Assembly (NCBI GenBank): GCA_052034005.1
Contig: JBPOJB010000047.1
Coordinates: 1 to 30,004, forward strand
DNA from: JAAYDI01 sp052034005
GTDB taxonomy: Bacteria > Planctomycetota > Planctomycetia > Pirellulales > Pirellulaceae
Direction: 5' to 3'
DNA: 30,004 bases
Within the stretch, counting starts at the first letter, position 1. Every line of letters starts with the position of its first letter. Shown piece by piece: positions 16,566 through 24,003 of this stretch. A program made the position numbers and the translations under genes. The notes under the pieces were generated by a model. That model worked only from the letters and a program-made list of their open reading frames with translations. It had not been told where the DNA came from and made no database searches.

Positions 16566-16660
16566 GGCTGGAAGCATATTCCACACGACAGGCTGGAAGC
16601 CTGTCCCACGTGAACGGCTGGAAGCCCGTTCTACGTGAGGGGCTGGACGGCCGATTCACA
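16566..16660 (+). repeat. 25-bp tandem repeat, about 3.5 units
   Basis: Units begin with GGCTGGAAGC or GGCTGGACGG at 16566, 16591, 16616 and 16641, an exact 25-bp period, each followed by a variable CCTGTCCCACGTG-like half. Each unit core is partly palindromic (AGGCTGGAAGCCT). I associate this repeat type with planctomycete intergenic DNA. It lies between the tRNA terminator and the FHA gene promoter. Confidence 0.75.
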
Positions 16661-16708
16661 CACCCCCCCATCGGTGCATGAATCGGTTTATTTCAGGCGG
16701 GAATGAAG

Positions 16709-16717
16709 TGCTAGAAT
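16709..16717 (+). promoter_or_regulatory. candidate extended -10 promoter of the FHA-cysQ operon
   Basis: TGC-TAGAAT (16709-16717) is an extended -10 box matching the consensus well. The region about 17-18 nt upstream (TTTATTTC) is a poor -35, as tolerated with extended -10 promoters. The leader to the ATG at 16840 would be about 115 nt. Confidence 0.4.
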
Positions 16718-16839
16718 ACAATACCGTGTCAAGTTTTACGGCGCGACGAAGTGGCGGGGGCTAGACGGCAGGTGCCGGTTGGAGAACCAGCGCTTATCGT
16801 GAGGCATCTGTCGCGTCACGCCTAGTGCCTGGAGCCACC

Positions 16840-19308
16840 ATGGGTAATCCGCTGTGGTGTAATCGCCAACTGACGCTGCGAGTGACGGGTCCTGACGGTG
16901 AACGAACGGTCGCGGTCGGGAAGCCGTATGCTCGGATAGGGACTCACCCGCGTTCCGAAGTCATTCTGGAGGGTCCGGGCGTCCCCAGGCACGGCCTCTA
17001 CCTTCACGCCGTGGAGCGTGGTATTTTCTGTACTCCGCTGTTCGACGCCGACACAGCCGCGGTGCGTGGTTGGCTACTACCGGATCAGGTCATACCGATC
17101 GGGGAGTATCGGATCCGCGCGTCGTTTTCGGACGGCGAGCAGCCGGAGGTTGATGCCGACTGGATGCCCGACAAGAAAGGAAGTGCCCAGCTACCGGTTC
17201 CGGTGATCTACGTGCTGGTCAACGAGCAGCGGCGGGCCACGTATCGCGTCTATCGCAGCCTGACAGTGGTGGGCCGCGAGCGGCCGAGCGACCTGCGGTT
17301 GCGCAGCGAGTTCATTTCCTCGACCCATTGCGTGCTGTTCTGGCAGAACGGCAAGCTGTGGTTCATCGACTTACTGAGCAGCAACGGCACACTGAAGCAC
17401 GGCCGCCGATGCGACGTCGAGCGTCTGCGGCTGGGACGAACCATCAAGCTGGGTGACGTTCTATTGGGTTTCGCCCGCACGACGAACGAACCGTGGATCG
17501 AGGCACCGAGTGGATTGGATCTTCGTGAAGAGCCCGAGCAGGAACCGGTCGGCGAGCATGCGTTTGCGCTGCGCGCGCCTGAGCTGGCGGCGGTCCCCGT
17601 GGCCGACTCTGCCAGCCCTCTGCCCGCGTCGGGGTCCTCCCTGAGCGACGTCAATCCGTTGGGAATCAGTTTCGACGAGGAGCTGTCCCAGGACCAGGAC
17701 GCCCAGTCACTCACGGAGACGGCCGAGGCTCTCAAGGAAATGCAGCGTCAATTGGAAGAAGAGCGCATTGCCTGGCAGGCGGAACGCGAGCAGGAACAGC
17801 TCAAGATCAGCCAGCAGCACCGCGAACTCGACACACATTTCGCCGAGATCCAGTCGTGGCGCGAAGAACTCGACAGCCGCAGCCACCAGCTCGAGCACGA
17901 CCTCTCGCACCTGGCGTCCGAGCAGATGGACCTCGACCGCCTGCGCACGGAACTCGAACAACAAGCGACTGAAATGGAACTCGTGCGCGGTCGCGTGCTC
18001 GATCAAGAACGGGCGATCTTGCAACAGCGCCAGGCGTTCGAACAGCAGCAACGCGACTGGGCCACAGAGCACCAACAGCAACTGGCCGAACTGGACACCC
18101 AACGCGAAGCCGCCGAAGAGGCACAGACCCAACTGGCCGAACAGCGCCAGGCATTCGAACAGCAGCAACGCGACTGGGCCACAGAGCACCAGCAGCAACT
18201 GACTGAACTCGAGACGCAACGCGCGGCCGCCGAAGAGGCCCAGACCCAGCTGGCCGAGCAGCGCCAGGCATTCGAGCTGCAGCAACGCGACTGGGCCACG
18301 CGTCAAGGGCAGCAAGCCGCGGAACTCGACGCACAATGCGGGGACGCCGAGCAGGCACAGAGCCAACTCGCGACGCAACAGCGGGCATTCGAGCTACAGC
18401 AACGCGACTGGGCCGCGCGTCAGAGTCAACAAGCGGCCGAGCTCGAGGCGCAGCGCACGGAACTCGGCGAGCGTGCACAGCGGCTCGATCAGCAGGACGC
18501 CCAGCTGGCCAAGGAGCGTGACGCATTGCAGGCGGTGCAACAGCGCGTGGAGCGTGAGCGGTCCGAGCTGGAATCCGCGCGCCACGCCCTGAAGCTGGCC
18601 GGCGAGGAGCTGCTGGCCCAGAAGAACGAGTTGGCGGCGGAACGTAAGGAACTCGCAACGTTCCGCAGCGCGATCACGACCGACCGGCAGCAGATGGTGG
18701 ACGAACTGCAGCGGCAGCACGATGCGCTCCAGAGCACCAAACAACAGATCGACCGGCAGCAGAAAGAGTGGCTCGCCGACGTGACTCAGCGCGATCGCCT
18801 GCTGGCCGCCCGACAAGAGGAGATGCAGCAGGCCGTCGCCGCGCTCGATCAGCAACGCCAGGAACTGGCCGAAGCGCGAGATGCTCTGGAGGCGAAGATG
18901 CAGCAGCTCGCCGAGCAGACTGCCAGGTTCCAGGTGGAGCGCGACGAGCTGACTCAACAACGTCGGGACGTCGAAGCTCAACGCGCACAACTCGAAGAAC
19001 TCGCAATCGAGCAATCGGAACAGCTGGCTCGCATCGAACGAGAAACAGCTGAGGAACAGGATGCGGTGGCGGTCGAGTCGGGTACGGTTGACGAGCCGGT
19101 GATGGGCCAGTCGTTCGAGCATGTCGACCCGGTGCTGTTGGGCGAACCCAGCCTGTCGGCCGCGACGGCCCGCGACGCGGGCGATCCGCGCGCCGCGTAT
19201 GATCCGATGCCGGTCGATCCGGCCGCGGACGAAGCCTACGAGAAGCTGGTCGATCGCCTGGTGCAATTCAACTATTCCAAGAAGAAGCCCTGGTACAAGT
19301 TCTGGTAG
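16840..19308 (+). CDS. FHA domain protein with long repetitive coiled coil
   Basis: 822 aa. I choose the ATG at 16840 (GGAG five nt upstream) over an in-frame GTG at 16825. Residues about 122-212 are a forkhead-associated (phosphothreonine-binding) domain: VGRERPSDLRL (144-154), STHC (161-164), SSNGT (180-184). Residues about 10-96 look like a second, degenerate FHA fold (RIGTHPRSEVILEG, then PDQVIPIGEYRIR) lacking the SxxH and NG residues. From about 290 to 740 the protein is Gln/Glu/Arg-rich coiled coil, including a 39-residue internal repeat (QRQAFEQQQRDWA core). The C-terminus ends in a basic-aromatic tail, KKKPWYKFW, which might contact membrane or a partner. There is no signal peptide. 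It is probably a scaffold that binds Ser/Thr-phosphorylated partners. It overlaps the cysQ-like gene by one nt. Confidence 0.85.
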   Translation: MGNPLWCNRQLTLRVTGPDGERTVAVGKPYARIGTHPRSEVILEGPGVPRHGLYLHAVERGIFCTPLFDADTAAVRGWLLPDQVIPIGEYRIRASFSDGEQPEVDADWMPDKKGSAQLPVPVIYVLVNEQRRATYRVYRSLTVVGRERPSDLRLRSEFISSTHCVLFWQNGKLWFIDLLSSNGTLKHGRRCDVERLRLGRTIKLGDVLLGFARTTNEPWIEAPSGLDLREEPEQEPVGEHAFALRAPELAAVPVADSASPLPASGSSLSDVNPLGISFDEELSQDQDAQSLTETAEALKEMQRQLEEERIAWQAEREQEQLKISQQHRELDTHFAEIQSWREELDSRSHQLEHDLSHLASEQMDLDRLRTELEQQATEMELVRGRVLDQERAILQQRQAFEQQQRDWATEHQQQLAELDTQREAAEEAQTQLAEQRQAFEQQQRDWATEHQQQLTELETQRAAAEEAQTQLAEQRQAFELQQRDWATRQGQQAAELDAQCGDAEQAQSQLATQQRAFELQQRDWAARQSQQAAELEAQRTELGERAQRLDQQDAQLAKERDALQAVQQRVERERSELESARHALKLAGEELLAQKNELAAERKELATFRSAITTDRQQMVDELQRQHDALQSTKQQIDRQQKEWLADVTQRDRLLAARQEEMQQAVAALDQQRQELAEARDALEAKMQQLAEQTARFQVERDELTQQRRDVEAQRAQLEELAIEQSEQLARIERETAEEQDAVAVESGTVDEPVMGQSFEHVDPVLLGEPSLSAATARDAGDPRAAYDPMPVDPAADEAYEKLVDRLVQFNYSKKKPWYKFW
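18025..18454 (+). repeat. 117-bp in-frame tandem repeat within the FHA protein gene
   Basis: Three full units (18025-18141, 18142-18258, 18259-18375) and a fourth partial unit from 18376 encode a 39-residue repeat beginning QRQAFE or QQRAFE and containing QQRDWA. Units 1 and 2 are nearly identical in DNA; units 3 and 4 have diverged. This is a likely site of length variation by slippage or recombination. Confidence 0.9.
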
Positions 19309-20150
19309 TGCCTGCCGCAGTGCTGTACTCGCTCACCGACCTGCTCGAGTCTGTTCACCAGATCGCCATAGCCGCGGGCGATGTCGTGCTGGAGTTCTAC
19401 GGCCAGGCGCTGAACGTCACTGCCAAAGACGACCGCTCGCCGCTCACCCAGGCCGACCGGGCATCGGACCGGCTGATCGCTGCCCGGTTGGCCGAGCTGA
19501 CCCCCGACATCCCGGTGGTGTCCGAGGAGTCGGCCGAGTCGGCGGCCGCCAGTCGAGACGCGGGGCACTGGCGGTGGCTCGTCGACCCGTTGGACGGCAC
19601 CAAGGAGTTCATCAAGCAGACGGGCCAGTTCACCGTGAATATCGGCCTGGTCCATCGCGGCTTTCCGGTGCTGGGCCTGGTCTATGTCCCGGCCTCCCGC
19701 ACGACTTATGCCGGCTTGAACGTCGCCGAGCCGACTGTGGCCTGGATGCAATCGGCACGCGGTCCGCGGCAGCCGATCAGCACGCGGCGTGCAGACCCGC
19801 AGCGCTTGACGGTCGTCGCCAGTCGCGACCATGCCGGACCGGCCGTCGAGGCGTTCCTCCAACGACTCGAAGGCGCCACGATCACCAGCATGGGCAGCTC
19901 CCTGAAGTTCTGCCTGGTCGCGGCAGGCCAAGCCGATTTCTACCCGCGCGTGGTCCCCACCATGCAATGGGACACGGCCGCCGCCCACGCGATCCTCGAA
20001 GCCGCCGGCGGACACCTCACCCGACTCGACGGCACTCGGCTCGCCTATCCCAAAGACGAACTCCGCAACCCATCCGTGATCGCCTTTGGAGATGCCGCGG
20101 TCGACTGGGTCGCGCTGTTCGAGGGCAGAGAGCGACGCGATAGACGGTAA
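19308..20150 (+). CDS. cysQ: CysQ-like 3'(2'),5'-bisphosphate nucleotidase
   Basis: 280 aa. The GTG start at 19308 shares its G with the preceding TAG stop (TAGTG), so translation is probably coupled to the FHA gene. This is an inositol monophosphatase-fold enzyme with the metal ligands in place: SPLTQAD (D50), SEES (E73-E74), DPLDGTKEF (93-101) and WDTAAAHAILEAAGG (D222). The PLDGTKEFI variant is characteristic of CysQ, which removes the 3' phosphate from adenosine 3',5'-bisphosphate made during sulfate assimilation. Length suits the family. A different phosphomonoester substrate cannot be excluded, because no sulfate-assimilation gene is nearby. Pairing with an FHA scaffold is unusual context. 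Confidence 0.88.
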   Translation: MPAAVLYSLTDLLESVHQIAIAAGDVVLEFYGQALNVTAKDDRSPLTQADRASDRLIAARLAELTPDIPVVSEESAESAAASRDAGHWRWLVDPLDGTKEFIKQTGQFTVNIGLVHRGFPVLGLVYVPASRTTYAGLNVAEPTVAWMQSARGPRQPISTRRADPQRLTVVASRDHAGPAVEAFLQRLEGATITSMGSSLKFCLVAAGQADFYPRVVPTMQWDTAAAHAILEAAGGHLTRLDGTRLAYPKDELRNPSVIAFGDAAVDWVALFEGRERRDRR

Positions 20151-20199
20151 GCTGAATCAGCGATCGGTCGTCCGGCTGTCTCTCGGCCTGGCTGGCTGC

Positions 20200-21162
20200 C
20201 TACTTCCGGCTCTCCAGCTCCGCGAGGCTATCCCAGTCGATGGCGGCTTCCATGGCCGCGTCCATGTACTGGCGGCGGGCCTGTTCCAACAGCGCATCGC
20301 AGTCGATGCTGCTGGCCAGGGAGACCTGGAATGTCCGAGCGTTCTCCTCGATCGCCTGCTTGCATTCGACGGCCAGCGTGATGAACCCGTCCAGATCGAT
20401 CTGACATTCCGATTCGACGAGCGTACGGGCCTCGTTCACACGCGGGGACTCGGGCGTCCACAAGGCATCCGCCATCAGGTCCGCAATGTGGGTAATCCTG
20501 GCCAGCGGATCGCGTGACGTCGGCCGCATGTAATGGTTCGCGACCGCGTCGGTCAACGATGCCGGCAGGTTCCAGCGGTGGAGCAGCCGGGCGCCCAGTT
20601 GCCCATGGTGGAACCCGTACCGCTCGCGCTCCGATTCGATCAGCATCAACGAATGCCCGGCTCGTTCGTACAGCTTCACGTAGCTGGCGGTCTCCGTCTG
20701 CGCCAGCAACAGCACGCCGATGTCGGCCAACAGACCCGCACTGTACGCCTCGCCGGCCAACATCATCATGTGGCCGCCCGCCAGCCGCGCACCGACCGAG
20801 GCCATCGTCAGAGAGCGACGCCAGAAATCCTGATAGACCAGCGCCGGCGTGTCCTTGGCCAACTGCTTGAGCAGCCCGAAACTGAGCACCGCCAGCCGGA
20901 GCGAGCGACTGCCCAGGAACGACACCGCCTGCTGCAGATTGCCCGTGTGACGAGCCAGGCCGAAATACGATGAGTTGACCAGGCGCAGGATCGACGAGGC
21001 CAGCGCCGGGTCGGCCTGCAGGCACGCGACCAGCTCGCAAACCCGATAGTCATCGTCCTGCAGCAGGCGCAACACCTGGCTCACCACGTGCGGGGCGGAA
21101 TGCAATCGATCCACATGATCGATCAGGCCGTCCATCGCGGCCACCTGAGCGTTCTGAACCAT
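20200..21162 (-). CDS. HDOD domain protein
   Basis: 320 aa from ATG 21162, which has GGAG six nt upstream; a GTG at 21189 would add nine residues and is the alternative. A TATAGT box at 21210-21205 would give a leader long enough only for the ATG start. The HDOD domain covers about residues 12-215: DRLHSAPHVVSQVLRLL, ADPALASSILRLVNSSYFG, VSFLGSRSLRLAVLS and the helix around YSAGLLADIGVLLLAQ. The catalytic HD pair of true HD phosphodiesterases is missing, as is normal for HDOD. The C-terminal 110 residues are helical. HDOD proteins act in signalling and stress regulation without known catalysis. The gene is convergent with cysQ and divergent from the NagA-like gene. Confidence 0.88.
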   Translation of the reverse strand: MVQNAQVAAMDGLIDHVDRLHSAPHVVSQVLRLLQDDDYRVCELVACLQADPALASSILRLVNSSYFGLARHTGNLQQAVSFLGSRSLRLAVLSFGLLKQLAKDTPALVYQDFWRRSLTMASVGARLAGGHMMMLAGEAYSAGLLADIGVLLLAQTETASYVKLYERAGHSLMLIESERERYGFHHGQLGARLLHRWNLPASLTDAVANHYMRPTSRDPLARITHIADLMADALWTPESPRVNEARTLVESECQIDLDGFITLAVECKQAIEENARTFQVSLASSIDCDALLEQARRQYMDAAMEAAIDWDSLAELESRK

Positions 21163-21312
21163 CGAATGCTCCGGATCAGGATTAGTCACAACGGGCCCCC
21201 AGGAACTATAGCTTGCAGCCGGACCGGTCGCGCGACCGACGCGCGCAGCGGGATGAGCCGGATGACAACAGATATCCGGCCAATCCCGCCCCGTTCGTCA
21301 ATCCGGTCCGAC

Positions 21313-21332
21313 CCGTCCATCCCGTTCATCCC
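21313..21332 (+). repeat. 20-bp inverted repeat, left arm, upstream of the NagA-like gene
   Basis: The arm CCGTCCATCCCGTTCATCCC is the exact reverse complement of 22544-22563. The surrounding 60 bases repeat related ATCCCGT and CCGTCCATCC pieces, so it belongs to a low-complexity C-rich family. Confidence 0.85.
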
Positions 21333-21389
21333 ATCCCGTTGCTCCCGTCCATCCTCCCGCCCGGGGCCGGGCCGGCGTAGAATGACACG

Positions 21390-22550
21390 ATGCGAGTTGC
21401 TGGGCGACATTACGAACACGCAAAGCCCGTGTGGGTCGAGGCGCACCGGGGCGTCATCACGCGCATCGAGCCGTGGGAAGGTCCGGACGGCGACGCGCTG
21501 CCCTGGATCGCACCCGGGCTGGTCGACCTGCAGGTGAACGGTTACGGGGGTGAGGAGTTCACAGACGAGCGACTGACGGTGGAGTCGGTGGAGCGGATCA
21601 CGCGGGCGCTGGTGCGTGACGGCGTGACGACCTATTTGCCGACCGTGGTGACGCAGAGCCAGGCGCTTCACCTGCACGTTCTGCGGACGATTGTGGCCGC
21701 GATGGAGGCCTGTGCGCTGGTCCAGCGGTGTGTGGCCGGGATCCACTTGGAGGGTCCCTACATCTCGGCTGTGGACGGCCCGCGCGGCGCGCATGCATCG
21801 GCGCACTGTCGGCCGCCGGATTGGGACGAGTTCGAACGCCTGCAGGAGGCGGCGGCCGGCCACATCCGGCTGGTGACCATTTCGCCCGAGTATCCGGGCG
21901 CTGCGGAGTTCATCAGCCGCCTGGTGCAGGGCGGCGTCCTGGCATCGATCGGCCACACGAACGCCAGCTCCGATCAGATCCGGGCGGCCGTGGATGCGGG
22001 TGCACGTCTGAGCACGCATCTGGGCAACGGCACGCACGCCTACATCCACCGGCACCACCATCATCTGTGGGACCAGTTGGCGGAGGACCGGTTGACGGCC
22101 ACCGTCATCGCCGATGGGCATCACCTGCCGCCGGCCGTGCTCAAGTGCTTGGTACGCGGCAAGACGCCCGAGCGGATCGTGTTGATCAGCGACATCACGG
22201 GCGTGGCCGGCGCGGTGGGGGTCGAGCCCGGGTTGTACGAGCACCCCAGCCTCGGCCGCATCGAAGTGCTCCCGGACGGCCGGGCCGTCCTGGCCGGGCA
22301 ACGCGAGTATCTAGCCGGCGCCACGCAACCGCTGCATGTCGGCGTGGTCAACGTCATGCGCGTGGCCGGCATCACGCTCGGGGCCGCCATCCAGATGGCC
22401 AGCGGGCGACCGGCACAACTGCTGAACCGACGCTGCGGGCAGCTCGCGCCGGGCTACGCCGCCGACCTGGTCCGGTTCACGCTGCGCGATGATCGGCCGG
22501 GGTTCCAGATCGTGGGGCGGGATGAGTCGGACGAAGCGGGGACGGGATGA
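21390..22550 (+). CDS. nagA: NagA-like N-acetylglucosamine-6-phosphate deacetylase
   Basis: 386 aa amidohydrolase-fold enzyme. The motif order and spacing match NagA: APGLVDLQVNGYGG (41-54, with Q-x-N in place of HxH as in the single-metal E. coli enzyme), HLEGPY (metal ligand E121), GHTNA (H189), STHLGNGTHA (H210) and ISDITG (catalytic D268). The intervals 68, 21 and 58 residues are close to the E. coli enzyme as I recall it. NagA hydrolyses N-acetylglucosamine-6-phosphate to glucosamine-6-phosphate and acetate in the cytosol. The usual HLYNAM-type substrate loop is HLGNGT here, so the substrate may differ. No nagB or transporter is adjacent. The last codons and the stop lie inside a copy of the flanking 20-bp repeat. 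A strong ribosome-binding site is not evident before the ATG. Confidence 0.83.
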   Translation: MRVAGRHYEHAKPVWVEAHRGVITRIEPWEGPDGDALPWIAPGLVDLQVNGYGGEEFTDERLTVESVERITRALVRDGVTTYLPTVVTQSQALHLHVLRTIVAAMEACALVQRCVAGIHLEGPYISAVDGPRGAHASAHCRPPDWDEFERLQEAAAGHIRLVTISPEYPGAAEFISRLVQGGVLASIGHTNASSDQIRAAVDAGARLSTHLGNGTHAYIHRHHHHLWDQLAEDRLTATVIADGHHLPPAVLKCLVRGKTPERIVLISDITGVAGAVGVEPGLYEHPSLGRIEVLPDGRAVLAGQREYLAGATQPLHVGVVNVMRVAGITLGAAIQMASGRPAQLLNRRCGQLAPGYAADLVRFTLRDDRPGFQIVGRDESDEAGTG

Positions 22551-22563
22551 ACGGGATGGACGG
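22544..22563 (-). repeat. 20-bp inverted repeat, right arm, overlapping the end of the NagA-like gene
   Basis: This is an exact inverted copy of 21313-21332. It includes the TGA stop (22548-22550), so the repeat supplies the terminus of the protein. Confidence 0.85.
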
Positions 22564-22634
22564 ATTGTCTTGAGGGACAAGGTAATGCGCGTGTCGAGCC
22601 CAGACCGGCCGCCGATCCGCCTGGTGGGACTGCC

Positions 22635-23921
22635 ATGACACTCTACTCAGCCGACGGCCACGAGACAGCCGACCTCTCCGATGACCGGTTGCGCGAGCTG
22701 CTGTACGGGGCGTTGGACCAGTTGGGTCCGCGCCAGCGGGTGCTGGTGCTGCCGCCCGATTTCACACGCTACCACAGCCGCGCCGGCGCCTTGACCTGCA
22801 TGGCGCATGACTATTTCGGCGACCGGTTGACCGACGTGATGCCGGCGCTGGGCACGCACGCGCCGATGTCCGATGCGCAACTGGACCGCATGTTTCCCGG
22901 CCTGCCTCACGCGCTGATCCGCCCTCACCGGTGGCGCGAGGACGTGGTCACGATCGGCGAGGTCCCCGCATCGTACGTGTCCGAAGTGACCGAGGGGATC
23001 TACCAGCGTCCGTGGCCGGTCCAACTCAACAAGCTGATCTGGCAGGGCGGCCACGACTTGATCATCTCGGTCGGCCAGGTGGTCCCGCACGAGGTGGTCG
23101 GCATGGCCAACTACAACAAGAACCTGTTCGTGGGGGCGGGCGGGGCGGAAGGGATCAACCAGAGCCATTTCCTCGGCGCCTCGTACGGCATGGAACGGAT
23201 GATGGGGCAGGGGGACACGCCGCTGCGCCGCATCTTGAACTACGCGCAAGACCACTTCTGCAGCCACCTGCCGTTGCTGTTCGTGCTGACCGTCGTCCAG
23301 CCCGACCCGTCCGGCCGATCGATCGTGCGCGGACTGGTGATCGGGACCGACCACGAGTGCTTTGCACGTGCCTGTGCGTTGAGCGCGCGCGTGAACGTGA
23401 CCTGGCTGGACGAGCGGCCGGACCGGATCGTGGCGTACCTCGATCCAGACGAGTTCCACAGCACCTGGCTGGGCAACAAGGCGGTGTACCGGACCCGCAT
23501 GGCCATTGCCGATCACGGCGAGCTGATCGTGTTGGCGCCCGGCGTCCGGACGTTCGGCGAGGACCCCGAAATCGATCGGCTCATCCGGCGCTACGGCTAC
23601 CGCACGACCGGCGAGATCATGCAGCTGGTCCGCGAACAGCCCGAGCTGCAGGCGAACCTGTCGGCGGCCGCGCATCTGATCCACGGCTCGTCCGAGAACC
23701 GGTTCCGGATCGTCTACTGCCCCGGCGCGCTTACACGCGCCGAGATCGAATCGGTCGGCTACGAATATGCCGACCTGGCGGAGATGCAGCAGCGCTACGA
23801 CATCCGCCGCCTGCACGACGGATGGAACCGCATGCCGGACGGCCAGCGCGTCTATTTCGTGCGCAATCCGGCGCTGGGATTGTGGCGCAGCAGGGACGGG
23901 AACACGGGCTCGCAGGTCTAA
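22635..23921 (+). CDS. LarA-like (DUF2088) nickel-pincer racemase/epimerase
   Basis: 428 aa, ATG 22635 with GGTGG upstream. Motifs follow lactate racemase LarA: PPDFTRYHSRAG (DxTR-type, D42-R45), GTHAPMSD (H75), PHRW (H98), VVPHEVVG (H152), NKN (K162) and NQSHFLG (H178). The intervals H152-K162-H178 (10 and 16) equal those of the LarA residues His174, Lys184 and His200, where the lysine binds the nickel-pincer nucleotide and the histidines act in catalysis and metal binding. A hydride-transfer racemase or epimerase of an alpha-hydroxy acid is therefore likely. The substrate is unknown; LarA homologues act on lactate, malate, longer hydroxy acids and sugar acids. The neighbouring enolase-superfamily enzyme favours a sugar acid (inference). 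The cofactor genes larB, larC and larE are not in the window. Confidence 0.82.
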   Translation: MTLYSADGHETADLSDDRLRELLYGALDQLGPRQRVLVLPPDFTRYHSRAGALTCMAHDYFGDRLTDVMPALGTHAPMSDAQLDRMFPGLPHALIRPHRWREDVVTIGEVPASYVSEVTEGIYQRPWPVQLNKLIWQGGHDLIISVGQVVPHEVVGMANYNKNLFVGAGGAEGINQSHFLGASYGMERMMGQGDTPLRRILNYAQDHFCSHLPLLFVLTVVQPDPSGRSIVRGLVIGTDHECFARACALSARVNVTWLDERPDRIVAYLDPDEFHSTWLGNKAVYRTRMAIADHGELIVLAPGVRTFGEDPEIDRLIRRYGYRTTGEIMQLVREQPELQANLSAAAHLIHGSSENRFRIVYCPGALTRAEIESVGYEYADLAEMQQRYDIRRLHDGWNRMPDGQRVYFVRNPALGLWRSRDGNTGSQV

Positions 23922-24003
23922 GCCGACGGCCTGCAGGACGGGTGGTTCGCGGAGTCGAAAACGCCGGAGCACGCCGCGCCCGCGCGCGGCCACCCACGAC
24001 TCC

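Noticed and set aside
18025..18454. CRISPR-like or intergenic repeat at 117-bp period
   Set aside because: The period is a multiple of three, the frame is maintained and the product is coiled coil, so it is an internal protein repeat.
23922..24003. Terminator between the convergent LarA-like and enolase-superfamily genes
   Set aside because: Only short GC-rich self-complementary stretches were seen, without a T-tract on either strand.
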